From assembly GCA_017649605.1 (NCBI GenBank), contig JAGCGL010000010.1, forward strand, positions 1 through 38,963: a stretch of 38,963 nt of DNA, in the 5' to 3' direction. This DNA comes from Spirochaetia bacterium. GTDB taxonomy: Bacteria > Spirochaetota > Spirochaetia > CADAEX01. Numbering within the stretch: position 1 is the first letter of the stretch; the number at the start of each line of letters is the position of its first letter. Of the stretch, positions 14,973 to 23,550 are shown piece by piece. A model generated the notes under the pieces. It had not been told where the DNA came from, ran no database searches, and was given only the letters and a program-made list of their open reading frames with translations. A program made the translations under genes and the position numbers.

Positions 14973-17555
14973 ATGAAAAAATCATTTGTTCTGACTTTTT
15001 TACTATTGATAATTTTTCTTTTGTTATTCTCATGTGGCGGTGGCGGTGGTGGCGGTGCAGCCGATAATGATTTTACTATAACTTATAAAGCAAATGGTGC
15101 TGAATCGGGCAAAGCACCAGCCACCCAGACAAGTATCAAGACTTCAGCAGTAGCTTTACAAGCTAATAATGGCAGCCTTGTAAAAAATGGATATCTTTTT
15201 GATGGTTGGAATACCAAGCCGGATGGTTCTGGTGCTGACTATATACCAGGAACTTCATACAAAGGTGAGGATTTAACCCTGTATGCAAAATGGGCAGCGA
15301 TCTTCTTCTATCAGATTGTTTCTCCGGGGGCATCATCCCCATCATTGGACGAAGTTCAAAAGGTGTCAACATCTTTTTTTGCAACCATTACAGGTCTTAC
15401 TGCCAAGGGAAAGACATTGTCTGACATTGATATACCTATAACTATTGATGGATATGAGGTTGCATCAATAGGGGGAGGAGCATTCAGAAACTGCAGCAAT
15501 CTGGCTGATATAACTATTCCACCTACTGTGACTTCAATAGGTGCCAATGCGTTCTACGGGTGTACCAGTCTGGCTACCATGACACTGCAGAGCACTGTAC
15601 CCCCAACTCTTGGAACAGATGCACTTGCAGGCTGCCCTGCACTTATCAACGTTCCTACCAGTGCTGTAGACATCTATAAAAATACAGCTGGATGGGAGGA
15701 TCATACTGCAAGAATAATCACTCCAGAGACAAACCTGTTTTATGTAAACTATGAAAGCAATGGGGCAGAAAGCGGGATTGTACCTCTGCAACAGGTTGGA
15801 ACAGTAGGGCTGACTCTACAGATATATGGCAATACAGGAAACATGCAGAAATATGGATTCTATTTCAACGGCTGGAACACTAGGCCAGATGGTACAGGCA
15901 ACAGCTTTGCATCCGGTTCACTCTATGTGGGGCCAGGTAATCTTACTTTGTATGCCCAGTGGTATCATCCACCTTATACAGTAAATTTCAACAGCCAGGG
16001 AGCTAATACACCGGCATCACCTGAATCTATGACAATCCTAAGTCCTAAGCTTACAGTTGATGAACTTCCTACAGCTCCAGAGAAGGATCTGCATTATTTC
16101 GGCGGCTGGTGGACACAGCCTGATGGGGAAGGAACACGTTTTACAACAGAGACCAAGGTTGCTGGGGATATTACTGTATATGCAAAGTGGAATCAGAACC
16201 CGACATATACAGTGACTTTTGACAGTCAGGGTGCAACCACTAAAGCTATCCCCGAGACTAAGGATGTCATCCGTCCGGCGTTCACTATAGATTCTCTCCC
16301 ATCAGACCCGGTGAAGACAAACTATATGTTCGGCGGCTGGTATACACAGCCTGGCGGGGCAGGAACACTTTTTACTGCAGGAACCCAGGTGAATGCTGAT
16401 ATGACTGTCTATGCAAAATGGATGGGATACAATGTTGACGTAGGCGGCATATCCAATGGAACAGTGACTCCTGATAAGGTCGGCAATATTGTTGCTGGCG
16501 AGACTGTGACACTTACTATATCTGCAGATTCGGGCTACAGATTCGGCAGTATAAGTGTACTTGATTCATCCAGCATGACAGTAGCTACTGCCGAAGTGAA
16601 TGCAGGGACAAAGTATACTTTTATTATGCCTGCCAGCGATGTCACTGTGAGTGCTATATTCAATAGGCTATATACAATCACATATGATAGCAACAATGCG
16701 ACAGGCGGTTCTGCACCATCAGCACAGCAGGGTATAAGCGGGGAGAAGATTACTGTCCAGAATAATACTGGTAGCCTTGTTCGGACAGACTATCGGTTTG
16801 GGGGCTGGAATACCAGGGCAGATGGAACAGGCACAAACTATACAGCAGGAGCAAGTAAATATACTTTGGAGACTAGTGATGTTACCTTGTATGCCAAGTG
16901 GATTACTTTATATGTAGAAAAAGCAAACTTGGAAGTAGGAGATATAGTTCTGCAGAATAAAAAATATGTAAGTTATGCAACCTTTGAAACATATGCTGAA
17001 GAGTGTATGGCTAGCAGCCAGCCAGCTGGAGTTGTCTGTTTTAAGGGTGAAACTGGTGTTGTAGGAACCACTGGCAAGGTATACATGGTGGGACTGAATC
17101 AGGGAGACAATTTGATGTGGGCACCAAGTGAAACTGCTGGATTCAATACTAAATTTAGTACCAGTCAGAAAGCAGGAGAAGACAACTGGACAGTTATAAC
17201 CGCAGCTGATCCTACAGGATCTGCTGATGCTGCTGCAAAGTACCCAGCCTTCAATTATACCAATACTTATAGCGTTCCAGGATACCCCAGTGGCTGGTTC
17301 TTGCCGGCAATGACTGAGTTGTCAAGATTGTATACAAATAGAACAACCATCAACAACAGTATAGCTGCTATAACTGGAGCAGGAGGTACAGCTGCAGTAT
17401 TACCATCTTTCGGCCTATTCTGGTCGTCGTCTAATAGTGCAGGTGCGAGCGGTGATAATGAAGTGCTCTGTTTTGGTTTTGCTCTTGGGGATATTGAGAG
17501 TTACATTAAGAGCACCTTATTACACACATGTGTTGTCCGTGCTTTGGATGATTGA
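14973..17555 (+). CDS. Repeat-rich surface lipoprotein (Flg_new/InlB B-type repeats, LRR, lectin-like C-terminus)
   Basis: 860 residues from ATG 14973. The signal peptide has lipobox LFSC followed by seven Gly, a flexible tether. Domains in order: Flg_new (Listeria-Bacteroides) repeat with 'GYLFDGWNTKPDGSG...LYAKW'; a short LRR_5 segment ('VASIGGGAFRNCSNLADITI'); three more Flg_new repeats, each with a GGW or NGW core and ending YAQW or YAKW; one divergent InlB-like repeat ending 'FIMPASDVTVSAIF'; a fifth Flg_new repeat; and a C-terminal domain of about 210 residues with 'GWFLPAMTELSRLY', 'FWSSSNS' and 'CVVRALDD', resembling DUF1566/C-type-lectin-like folds. The architecture suggests an adhesin. 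It has its own promoter and terminator. Upstream in-frame TTG (14934) and ATG (14955) are less likely because the signal peptide starts at 14973. Confidence 0.85.
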   Translation: MKKSFVLTFLLLIIFLLLFSCGGGGGGGAADNDFTITYKANGAESGKAPATQTSIKTSAVALQANNGSLVKNGYLFDGWNTKPDGSGADYIPGTSYKGEDLTLYAKWAAIFFYQIVSPGASSPSLDEVQKVSTSFFATITGLTAKGKTLSDIDIPITIDGYEVASIGGGAFRNCSNLADITIPPTVTSIGANAFYGCTSLATMTLQSTVPPTLGTDALAGCPALINVPTSAVDIYKNTAGWEDHTARIITPETNLFYVNYESNGAESGIVPLQQVGTVGLTLQIYGNTGNMQKYGFYFNGWNTRPDGTGNSFASGSLYVGPGNLTLYAQWYHPPYTVNFNSQGANTPASPESMTILSPKLTVDELPTAPEKDLHYFGGWWTQPDGEGTRFTTETKVAGDITVYAKWNQNPTYTVTFDSQGATTKAIPETKDVIRPAFTIDSLPSDPVKTNYMFGGWYTQPGGAGTLFTAGTQVNADMTVYAKWMGYNVDVGGISNGTVTPDKVGNIVAGETVTLTISADSGYRFGSISVLDSSSMTVATAEVNAGTKYTFIMPASDVTVSAIFNRLYTITYDSNNATGGSAPSAQQGISGEKITVQNNTGSLVRTDYRFGGWNTRADGTGTNYTAGASKYTLETSDVTLYAKWITLYVEKANLEVGDIVLQNKKYVSYATFETYAEECMASSQPAGVVCFKGETGVVGTTGKVYMVGLNQGDNLMWAPSETAGFNTKFSTSQKAGEDNWTVITAADPTGSADAAAKYPAFNYTNTYSVPGYPSGWFLPAMTELSRLYTNRTTINNSIAAITGAGGTAAVLPSFGLFWSSSNSAGASGDNEVLCFGFALGDIESYIKSTLLHTCVVRALDD

Positions 17556-17576
17556 CAGCATATTAATTTTCCTTTT

Positions 17577-17607
17577 CAGCCCCGATTTTTCTCGGGGCTG
17601 TTTTTTT
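17577..17607 (+). terminator. Rho-independent terminator after the surface lipoprotein
   Basis: Perfect 9-bp stem CAGCCCCGA/TCGGGGCTG, 6-base loop, then seven T. Confidence 0.93.
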
Positions 17608-17671
17608 ACCCTGACATCAGGTGGCGGAGTGACTTGCTTATATTTGCAGTATCAAAACTTGGAGAACCGCT

Positions 17672-17986
17672 ATGAGCATAGAAGAAGAACTTGATAAAAA
17701 AATAACCAAGGCAATAAGAGAGCAGCTGGATAAAATGAGTCCAGAAGAACTTAGAAAACTGAAGGAAACTCTTGATAAAATGAAACCCGGCCTTGATAAG
17801 CTGCAGGTGGAACTTGAAGAACCAACTAACCCGCCCCCGACACTGGCTGATCCCCTCCACACCTTAATAGATAAAGGGATCAAACTTTTTTCATATTCAA
17901 CAGGCGGCAAAAGGCGTCCCGGTCGGTATCCCTGGCCCGAAGGGAGCAGGACCACCGAGCCGGGATGCCTTTTGCAAGCCTGTTGA
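17672..17986 (+). CDS. Small helical protein whose C-terminus is encoded by a palindromic repeat
   Basis: 104 residues; GGAG lies 6 bases before the ATG. Residues 1-50 are highly charged and predicted helical or coiled coil ('KKITKAIREQLDKMSPEELR'), followed by a Pro-rich linker. No family recognised. From about residue 76 onward the reading frame enters element copy 3 (17898-17985), so the last 29 codons ('STGGKRRPGRYPWPEGSR' and onward) and the stop come from the repeat. This suggests the element inserted into or next to an older 3' end and extended the protein. It is the last gene before the ribosomal/replication operon. Confidence 0.65.
   Translation: MSIEEELDKKITKAIREQLDKMSPEELRKLKETLDKMKPGLDKLQVELEEPTNPPPTLADPLHTLIDKGIKLFSYSTGGKRRPGRYPWPEGSRTTEPGCLLQAC
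17898..17985. repeat. Palindromic element, copy 3 (most complete)
   Basis: An 88-base element with almost fully paired ends: CAACAGGC/GCCTGTTG, CAAAAGGCGTCCCGG/CCGGGATGCCTTTTG, and inner CGGT/ACCG. The core is TATCCCTGGCCCGAAGGGAG followed by CAGGACC. It shares left arm and core with copy 2, and core with copy 4. It overlaps the 3' end of the 104-residue gene, and its right tip (GTTGACT) supplies a -35 box facing rpsF. Confidence 0.9.
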
Positions 17987-18012
17987 CTATATATATAAAA
18001 TAGTGTTATAAA
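17983..18012 (+). promoter_or_regulatory. Candidate promoter of the rpsF operon
   Basis: TTGACT (17983-17988) with TTATAA 17 bases on (18006-18011), or TATAAA with 18. The first half of the -35 is the outermost arm of element copy 3. A second TTGACC at 18018 has no good -10. Confidence 0.5.
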
Positions 18013-18028
18013 TTTGTTTGACCTCTTT

Positions 18029-18050
18029 ATTCTATCTGTATGGGTAGAAT
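18029..18050 (+). promoter_or_regulatory. Hairpin in the rpsF 5' leader
   Basis: ATTCTATC/GGTAGAAT (8 bp, one G-T pair) closes a 6-base loop, 13 bases before the Shine-Dalgarno of rpsF. rpsF leaders in many bacteria carry an S6:S18 autoregulatory hairpin, but the CCG element typical of that motif is not evident here, so identity is uncertain. Confidence 0.35.
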
Positions 18051-18072
18051 CAAAAGACCACAAGGAGGAAAA

Positions 18073-18354
18073 ATGAGAAAGTACGAAGTAACCTTCATTT
18101 TCCGCGCGGAAAGTGACAAGTTAGAGCAGGGAAAGACATTCGTTAAGGATGTTCTCACCAAAGCTTCTGCAAATTTTCTTGAAGAAAAGGATGTAGGAGA
18201 AAAGATCCTTGCTTACGAAATCAAGAAACAGACAAAAGGACACTACTACTATTTCACACTGGAAATGAACCCAGCAGTTCTTGATTCAGTTGAAAAAGAG
18301 ATCCGACTCAACTCTGATGTACTTAAATTCTTGTTTGTAAAGCTGGACGACTGA
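18073..18354 (+). CDS. rpsF: 30S ribosomal protein S6
   Basis: 93 residues from ATG 18073, chosen because AGGAGG stands 5 bases upstream and the protein then begins MRKYEVTFIF as S6 proteins do ('MR.YE...I'). An in-frame upstream start at 18040 is rejected. S6 binds 16S rRNA with S18 in the small-subunit platform, and S18 is encoded two genes downstream. It is the first gene of the rpsF-ssb-rpsR-DUF2232-rplI-dnaB-rnhA operon, a classical bacterial order. Confidence 0.95.
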   Translation: MRKYEVTFIFRAESDKLEQGKTFVKDVLTKASANFLEEKDVGEKILAYEIKKQTKGHYYYFTLEMNPAVLDSVEKEIRLNSDVLKFLFVKLDD

Positions 18355-18374
18355 TTTACAAAAGGATTTAGCGT

Positions 18375-18818
18375 ATGACAGATATTAATCGGGTTATCCT
18401 GGTAGGTAGACTGGTTAAGGATGCTGAGCTTAAGTTCACAAGCGCAAGCACCCCGGTGACACGGTTTTCAGTAGCTGTAAACAGAAGCCGCAAGAACGGC
18501 GATCAGTGGGAAGAAGAGGTCAGCTATATTGATATCGTGCTGTGGGGACGCTCTGCAGAGTCCATCAGCAAGTTCCTGACAAAAGGAAAACAGGTTGCAG
18601 TGGAGGGAGAACTCCGCCAGAACCGTTGGGAGCAGGATGGTCAGCAGAGAAGCAAGCTTGAGGTTGTAGCCAGCAATGTCCAGCTTTTAAGCGGCGGGAC
18701 AGCAACAGGCGGTGGAAATGCACAGCCACAGGGCCAGCAGGGCAGTTTTGCCAAGAAGAGTGCTCCACAGAGTGCTCCAGAGCCTGACCATTTTGATGAT
18801 GATGGCATTCCATTCTGA
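18375..18818 (+). CDS. ssb: Single-stranded DNA-binding protein
   Basis: 147 residues. The OB fold begins '[20 protein letters not shown]' and contains '[20 protein letters not shown]' and '[11 protein letters not shown]'. A Gly/Gln-rich linker (about 108-135) leads to the acidic tip DDDGIPF, the docking peptide for SSB partner proteins. Coats ssDNA during replication and repair. Placement between rpsF and rpsR is standard for bacteria. Confidence 0.96.
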   Translation: MTDINRVILVGRLVKDAELKFTSASTPVTRFSVAVNRSRKNGDQWEEEVSYIDIVLWGRSAESISKFLTKGKQVAVEGELRQNRWEQDGQQRSKLEVVASNVQLLSGGTATGGGNAQPQGQQGSFAKKSAPQSAPEPDHFDDDGIPF

Positions 18819-18847
18819 TTTTGTTTGTAAAAGGAGATTGTAAGACA

Positions 18848-19132
18848 ATGGAAAATAAAGATGATGTTAGAGAAATGATGCCGGAAGAGGACGAGAAGGC
18901 CGAATTCGGTAAGAGAGCAAAAGTAGTATTCAAAAAGAAAGTTTGCAAGTTCTGTGCTCAGAATCTGCAGATTGACTATAAGAATCCTGATTCCCTCAGA
19001 AGATTTGTGACAGAACGGGGAAAGATCCTTCCTCGCAGAATCACAGGAACATGTGCAAAGCATCAGAGGGCATTGACCAGAGAAGTTAAGAAGTGCAGAG
19101 TTCTTGCTCTTCTTCCATTTGACAAGAAATGA
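18848..19132 (+). CDS. rpsR: 30S ribosomal protein S18
   Basis: 94 residues from ATG 18848 (AAGGAG 11 bases upstream; an earlier in-frame start at 18821 overlaps this Shine-Dalgarno and is rejected). The S18 core is '[21 protein letters not shown]' in part, followed by '[20 protein letters not shown]'. The CxxC plus CAKH cysteines are retained, so this is the zinc-binding (C+) form rather than the cysteine-free form. The N-terminus carries an acidic extension of about 20 residues. Confidence 0.95.
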   Translation: MENKDDVREMMPEEDEKAEFGKRAKVVFKKKVCKFCAQNLQIDYKNPDSLRRFVTERGKILPRRITGTCAKHQRALTREVKKCRVLALLPFDKK

Positions 19133-19151
19133 TTGACCGGGAAAAGCGCTG

Positions 19152-20105
19152 ATGTCTAAACGGGATTACATGGGAGCACTTATCGCCTCCTGCGTTTCTG
19201 TCTTTGCATATCAGACCGGCTTTTTCTTCTTTCTGTTTCTGGTCCCGCTCCAGCTGCTCCTTTTCAGAAGCGGCTTAAAGGTGGCCCGCATTGCGGTGCT
19301 TGGAGTAGGGGTTGCTCTGGTTTATCTGGGGATACGGCATACTGCACAGGGAACTGGCGATGTACGGAGCTATCTGCTTTTAGTGGAGCTTGTGATTCCG
19401 GTCCTTCTGCTGGGCGGTTTTCTTCTGGAGAACGGTTTCTTCGGGAACCTGGGAGGAGTGCTTCTGAATGCTCTTCTTGCCACTGCCATAACAGCTCTGG
19501 TAAGCATAGCAGTTCTGCATGTGCTTCTTAATAATGAAGCTTTTTTAGCTTACTACAAGGCCCAGTTCGCCGAGATGTTCAATATCCTGAAGTCGACTTT
19601 GGCTGTCAGCAGCGATATAGACCTGATCCCTATGATGGATATGGATGTTGACACCATGCTTAGTCATGTGTCTTCTGTTTTTTTCAAAGGCTTTCTGTTT
19701 GCCTATTTCGGCATCCTGTTTTTAAGCTATATATTCGCCCTTTCGGTGGAGAAGCTTACAAAACGCGAGCCGGGAATAATAACAGTGATGATTCCGGACT
19801 ACTTTGTCTGGGTTCTGATTGCGGCTTTGAGCCTGGTGCTTATAGATGCCAGATTCCAGCCCAATCCAGTGCTTGGCTATGTAGGATGGAATGTGTTTCT
19901 GATTGTCATGCTCCTCTATGGACTTAGGGGAATGGGACTTATCAGACAGATGCTGGAGGTGCGCAAGGTGCATCCCGTGGTGCGTTTTTTCTTGGCTTTT
20001 GCAACTGTGATCCTGCTTATGCATCCGCGGTATGGACGCGTTCTTCTGGTAGGAATTCCGCTGGTCGGGATTTCCGAGATCTGGTTTAAATATAAACGGA
20101 CTTGA
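19152..20105 (+). CDS. DUF2232 (YybS-like) integral membrane protein
   Basis: 317 residues with about eight hydrophobic helices; the segments near 8-27, 45-62, 72-92, 98-125, 180-200, 217-232, 243-260 and 278-305 are clearly membrane-spanning. Family membership (DUF2232) is suggested by topology and by its conserved location between rpsR and rplI, where the Bacillus homologue YybS is also near rplI. Biochemical role unknown; the fold has been compared with ECF-transporter S components. Starts 19 bases after rpsR and ends 12 bases before rplI. Confidence 0.75.
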   Translation: MSKRDYMGALIASCVSVFAYQTGFFFFLFLVPLQLLLFRSGLKVARIAVLGVGVALVYLGIRHTAQGTGDVRSYLLLVELVIPVLLLGGFLLENGFFGNLGGVLLNALLATAITALVSIAVLHVLLNNEAFLAYYKAQFAEMFNILKSTLAVSSDIDLIPMMDMDVDTMLSHVSSVFFKGFLFAYFGILFLSYIFALSVEKLTKREPGIITVMIPDYFVWVLIAALSLVLIDARFQPNPVLGYVGWNVFLIVMLLYGLRGMGLIRQMLEVRKVHPVVRFFLAFATVILLMHPRYGRVLLVGIPLVGISEIWFKYKRT

Positions 20106-20117
20106 AGGAGTTTTTAT

Positions 20118-20585
20118 ATGTCAATCAAAGTTATTCTTAATCAGGATGTTTTGAATCTTGGAGAAGAAGGGGATGTCTGCAAGGTTGCAGATGGATATGC
20201 AAGAAACTATCTTTTCCCTCAGAATCTGGCAGTTCCTTATACAAGACAGTACATTGTCCTGTTCGAGCAGAAAAAGGAGCAGATCGAGAAGAGAAAGGCA
20301 GAGAAGCACGCAGCTGCACTCAGCCTGAAGGAGAAGATCGAGGCTCTTGGATCTGTAGAGATCAAGATGCCTGCAGGCGATGGCGACAAGCTGTTCGGTT
20401 CTGTGACCAATGCAATGGTGGCAGATCAGCTGGCAGCAAGCGGTATCGAGGTGGAGCGGAAGAAGATCGAGCTTGGAACCTCTGCCATCAAGATGATCGG
20501 TACATACCCTGTAAAAGTTAAACTCTACAACAACGAGACTGCAGAGCTCAAAGTTGTTGTTTCCAAAGAAGAGGCTAATGCATAA
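20118..20585 (+). CDS. rplI: 50S ribosomal protein L9
   Basis: 155 residues. Starts MSIKVILNQDVLNLGEEGDV, the L9 pattern (KVIL..DV..LG..G), with 'VADGYARNYLFPQNLA' next. A long central helix (about 40-75, rich in K/E/A) links to the C-terminal RNA-binding domain with 'KLFGSVTNAMVADQL'. Good Shine-Dalgarno (AAGGAG). It precedes dnaB by 2 bases, as in many bacteria. Confidence 0.95.
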   Translation: MSIKVILNQDVLNLGEEGDVCKVADGYARNYLFPQNLAVPYTRQYIVLFEQKKEQIEKRKAEKHAAALSLKEKIEALGSVEIKMPAGDGDKLFGSVTNAMVADQLAASGIEVERKKIELGTSAIKMIGTYPVKVKLYNNETAELKVVVSKEEANA

Positions 20586-20587
20586 CA

Positions 20588-21943
20588 ATGGCTGAATCCG
20601 GACTGAGAGATAAGATACCGCCTAACAACCTGGAGGCAGAAAAGGCTACATTGGGAGCTATCCTGATGAACTCCGACGCCCTCCTTGTGGTCTCAAAATT
20701 CCTCAGCCCGGATGATTTCTATAAGAATGCAAACAAAAAAATCTTCCAGGCAATGCTCAACCTGGACCAGCACAGCAGCAACAATGTCGATATCCTTACT
20801 GTAATCCAGGAGCTTAAGCGTATCGGTGAGCTGGATGCTGCCGGCGGTGCCGCCTATGTATCTTCCCTCACATCAGAGGTGCCTACCACTGCGAATGTGG
20901 AGTACTATGCTCAGATAGTCAAGGATAACAGCGTACGGCGTTCCCTTATCCAGACCTCCAACGAGATTATAGCAGGGGCCTTTGACGATACTGTGCCCAC
21001 AGGGGCAATGCTGGAGGAGGCCGAACGCAAGATCTTCGACATCACCGATAAGCAGCATACCACAGATTATCAGGCTGTAAGCAGCATAATTAATCCTCTC
21101 TTCAACATGATTGAGATGAGAAAGGATAAGGGGCTGGACTGCACAGGTATTCCATCTGGATATCCTGATCTTGATTCCAAGACCAACGGCTTCCAGGATT
21201 CAGAGCTTATTATCATTGGTGCACGGCCTTCCAAGGGAAAGACAGCCCTGGCCCTTTCTATGGCGGCCAATATTGCTGGAAAGTACGGTAAGAGGGTAGG
21301 TTTCTTCTCCCTTGAGCAGGATGCAATGGCTATTATGCAGCGTCTTCTTGCAGGAGAAGCAAAGGTAAACAGCCGGCATATCCAGAACAGTGGATTGCTT
21401 ACCCACCGTGAGATTTCTAAACTTTATGCGGCAGGGGGCAAGTTCTATGTAGACTACCCATTGTTTATCTGCGACACTCCTAATATGCGGCTTATAGACC
21501 TTAGAACCGAAGCCCGTAAACTAAAAGCAAAGGAAAAGGTCGATATTATCTTCATCGACTACATTGGTCTTATCACTTCCGACAGCAGAGACCAGCAGCG
21601 TCATGAGCAGGTGGCCGAAATATCCCGCTCCCTTAAGCAGCTGGCACGTGAGCTTAAGATTCCGATTATAGTTCTTGCTCAGGTTAGAAGAGAGGTCAAG
21701 GATGACAAGCCGTCTCTTTCCGACCTGCGGGAATCAGGCTCTATTGAGCAGGATGCCGATGTGGTTCTTTTCCTCCATGATGCCAAGAAAAAGGATGAAG
21801 GTGGAGAAACTGATGTTTCTGCCGGAAAAGAGGTGGACATAATTATAGCCAAGAACAGAAACGGCCCGATAGGCGAGGCCCAGCTCCTGTTCTTCCCTGC
21901 ATACACCAGGTTTGAGCCGCTTACCAGGGAGCGCCAGCAATGA
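20588..21943 (+). CDS. dnaB: Replicative DNA helicase
   Basis: 451 residues. The N-terminal domain starts '[20 protein letters not shown]' (binds DnaG and stabilises the hexamer). The RecA-like motor has Walker A '[13 protein letters not shown]' near 216, 'VGFFSLEQD' (H1a), Walker B '[11 protein letters not shown]' near 320, the H3 '[12 protein letters not shown]' region near 360, and the arginine-finger segment with '[16 protein letters not shown]'. Length is normal and no intein is present. It overlaps rnhA by 4 bases. Confidence 0.96.
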   Translation: MAESGLRDKIPPNNLEAEKATLGAILMNSDALLVVSKFLSPDDFYKNANKKIFQAMLNLDQHSSNNVDILTVIQELKRIGELDAAGGAAYVSSLTSEVPTTANVEYYAQIVKDNSVRRSLIQTSNEIIAGAFDDTVPTGAMLEEAERKIFDITDKQHTTDYQAVSSIINPLFNMIEMRKDKGLDCTGIPSGYPDLDSKTNGFQDSELIIIGARPSKGKTALALSMAANIAGKYGKRVGFFSLEQDAMAIMQRLLAGEAKVNSRHIQNSGLLTHREISKLYAAGGKFYVDYPLFICDTPNMRLIDLRTEARKLKAKEKVDIIFIDYIGLITSDSRDQQRHEQVAEISRSLKQLARELKIPIIVLAQVRREVKDDKPSLSDLRESGSIEQDADVVLFLHDAKKKDEGGETDVSAGKEVDIIIAKNRNGPIGEAQLLFFPAYTRFEPLTRERQQ

Positions 21944-22386
21944 GACAGATATCTGTATATACAGATGGCGGCTGTTCCGGGAACCCAGGCCCCGGTGGTT
22001 GGGCTTTTGTAATCCTCTCCGGAGATGACAAAGTGCTCCTTTCCGGGGGCGAGCAGGCAACCACCAACAACAGGATGGAGCTTACAGCAGTAATCTCTGC
22101 TCTCCGCTATATCTCTTTGAATCTGAAGGATGCCTCCATAACCCTGTACACCGACTCCCAGTATGTGCAGCAGGGTATAACCCAGTGGATCAGCCGATGG
22201 CTGAGGAACGGCTGGCGCACTGCAGACAAGAAGCCTGTGAAGAATGTTGAGCTCTGGCAGACCCTGTATCAGCTGGACCAGGAGCTGCATCCGGTCTGGC
22301 AGTGGGTAAAAGGGCATGCAGGTAACACATATAATGAGATGTGCGATTCCATGGTAAGAAGCGAGATGGAAAAATTCCTCTCCTGA
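21940..22386 (+). CDS. rnhA: Ribonuclease HI
   Basis: 148 residues. It degrades RNA in RNA-DNA hybrids. The four carboxylates of the active site are visible: Asp in '[15 protein letters not shown]', Glu in 'NNRMELTAV', Asp in 'LYTDSQYV', and Asp in 'NEMCDSM', with the flexible-loop His in '[11 protein letters not shown]'. The ATG overlaps the dnaB stop (ATGA), so the genes are translationally coupled. It ends 1 base before the convergent lipoprotein gene. Confidence 0.95.
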   Translation: MRQISVYTDGGCSGNPGPGGWAFVILSGDDKVLLSGGEQATTNNRMELTAVISALRYISLNLKDASITLYTDSQYVQQGITQWISRWLRNGWRTADKKPVKNVELWQTLYQLDQELHPVWQWVKGHAGNTYNEMCDSMVRSEMEKFLS

Positions 22387-22387
22387 C

Positions 22388-23500
22388 TTATTCTTCTTTA
22401 AGCAGCTTGTCGCTGCGCCACCATACAGCCGAAACCTCATCATCATAGGAAATAAGTGCAGTTATGATGCCATGGCTTCCAAGGCTCAGCTCCAGGAGCT
22501 GTATATCCTTATGGCCGAATGCCAGCGGTGTGTTTGCCGCAATGCTCTTTTCCCCGTCCAGTATAAGCAGGTTGTAGGTGTCGTTGTCATCGGGGCTTAC
22601 CAGAAATATCTGATCTTTGCCATAGACTCCTAAAAGCTGGTACAATGTCTCGGCCACCGGAATATCTATGCTCCAGATGCATTTTCCCAGCTCAAGATCA
22701 TAACAGTAAACAGTAGACTTGTTAAAATCTATATCTTCGCCTTTCTCTGTGTAGTATTCTGCCTTTATGAACAGCAGGGGCTGCTCCCTGGATGCTGCCA
22801 TGCTGTCTATATCCACAATGTGGTTCTCTGTCTCTTCCTGGGGCAATATAGAAGAATCTGCCAGGACAGAATATAAAAGCCTGAAATTGCTGTCAAACCA
22901 GTAGATCACCTGTCCCTTCGGGGTCTGGGTATGCACCACCAGGTGTCTGTTATCGGTGGTCTCGAGCCTGGTTATCCTGGAAAATGGGGTAGTGCCGGCT
23001 CTTCCTTCCTGCCCCATGTCGCAGATAAGCTTTCCCTGCTTGTCAAAGCAGTGCACTGTATTTGTCAGCATGCAGCTGAACTCGGTGCTCCACATAGTCT
23101 CCTCGTCCGGCAGGGTGTCGGCCACAAAAAAGGCCTGGTCATCGGTCACAGCAATCTGAGTGGGCTCTATGTAGGGAAAAGGGACTGCCGCCTTGTTGGA
23201 AGGGGTATTCTCTACATTCTTATGCACCAGTATCTGGATAGGGTTTTTTTCCTGGTTGTACTGAAGCAGAAGCAGGTCGCCGTATGAATTGAACTTCATC
23301 ATCTTGGCCAGGCTGCTATCAATAATATAGAAGAAACCATCATTCATAGCCACCTTGGCATCTGCCAGGGGGGTGAGCTCGTCGTCCAGAACTCCGTAGG
23401 GCAGGGTGAACATAGTCTTCTTCTCCAGCTCCACATCGGAACTTCGGCTGCAGGCTAAAATAGAGATGACAGCAAGGACAACAACCAGTTTTTTCATCAT
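22388..23500 (-). CDS. Beta-propeller-like lipoprotein, spirochaete type
   Basis: 370 residues. The signal peptide 'MMKKLVVVLAVISILACSRS' has lipobox ILAC. The mature protein is a series of strands with short repeating motifs ('FDKQGKLICDMGQEG', 'YWFDSNFRLLYSV', 'CYDLELGKCIWSI') as in 6-bladed NHL or WD-like propellers. I do not recognise a named family; conserved spirochaete lipoproteins of this size and layout exist. Either of the first two Met codons could be the start. No Shine-Dalgarno is present, and a TAATAT box with TTGCAT upstream ends about 7 bases before the ATG, suggesting a leaderless message. Confidence 0.7.
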   Translation of the reverse strand: MMKKLVVVLAVISILACSRSSDVELEKKTMFTLPYGVLDDELTPLADAKVAMNDGFFYIIDSSLAKMMKFNSYGDLLLLQYNQEKNPIQILVHKNVENTPSNKAAVPFPYIEPTQIAVTDDQAFFVADTLPDEETMWSTEFSCMLTNTVHCFDKQGKLICDMGQEGRAGTTPFSRITRLETTDNRHLVVHTQTPKGQVIYWFDSNFRLLYSVLADSSILPQEETENHIVDIDSMAASREQPLLFIKAEYYTEKGEDIDFNKSTVYCYDLELGKCIWSIDIPVAETLYQLLGVYGKDQIFLVSPDDNDTYNLLILDGEKSIAANTPLAFGHKDIQLLELSLGSHGIITALISYDDEVSAVWWRSDKLLKEE

Positions 23501-23550
23501 ATACTTGATATTATCGTAAAATATTACTACTATGCAAGCAGTGGGGAAAT

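Noticed and set aside
14973..17555. C-terminal domain as the variable region of a diversity-generating retroelement
   Set aside because: The fold is suggestive, but there is no reverse transcriptase, no template-repeat copy and no visible adenine-linked variation within the window.
11106..17985. Elements as integron attC sites (length 72-88 bases, palindromic, variable centre, between accessory genes; copy 3 has ATTCAAC and GTTGACT at its tips)
   Set aside because: Only copy 3 comes near the R''/R' boxes and its right box breaks GTTRRRY; copies 1, 2, 4 and 5 lack them. No integron integrase is in the window, and the blocks hold several genes with their own promoters.
17638..18063. 141-codon minus-strand open frame across the 104-aa gene and element copy 3
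   Set aside because: Low-complexity Ser/Leu translation, antisense to a gene with a good ribosome-binding site, and its length results from the palindromic element.
20121..20588. 155-codon minus-strand open frame over rplI
   Set aside because: Exact antisense of the L9 gene; no ribosome-binding site and implausible Leu/Cys-rich protein.
21679..22446. 255-codon minus-strand open frame over dnaB/rnhA
   Set aside because: Antisense shadow of two well-supported genes, with low-complexity Cys-rich translation.
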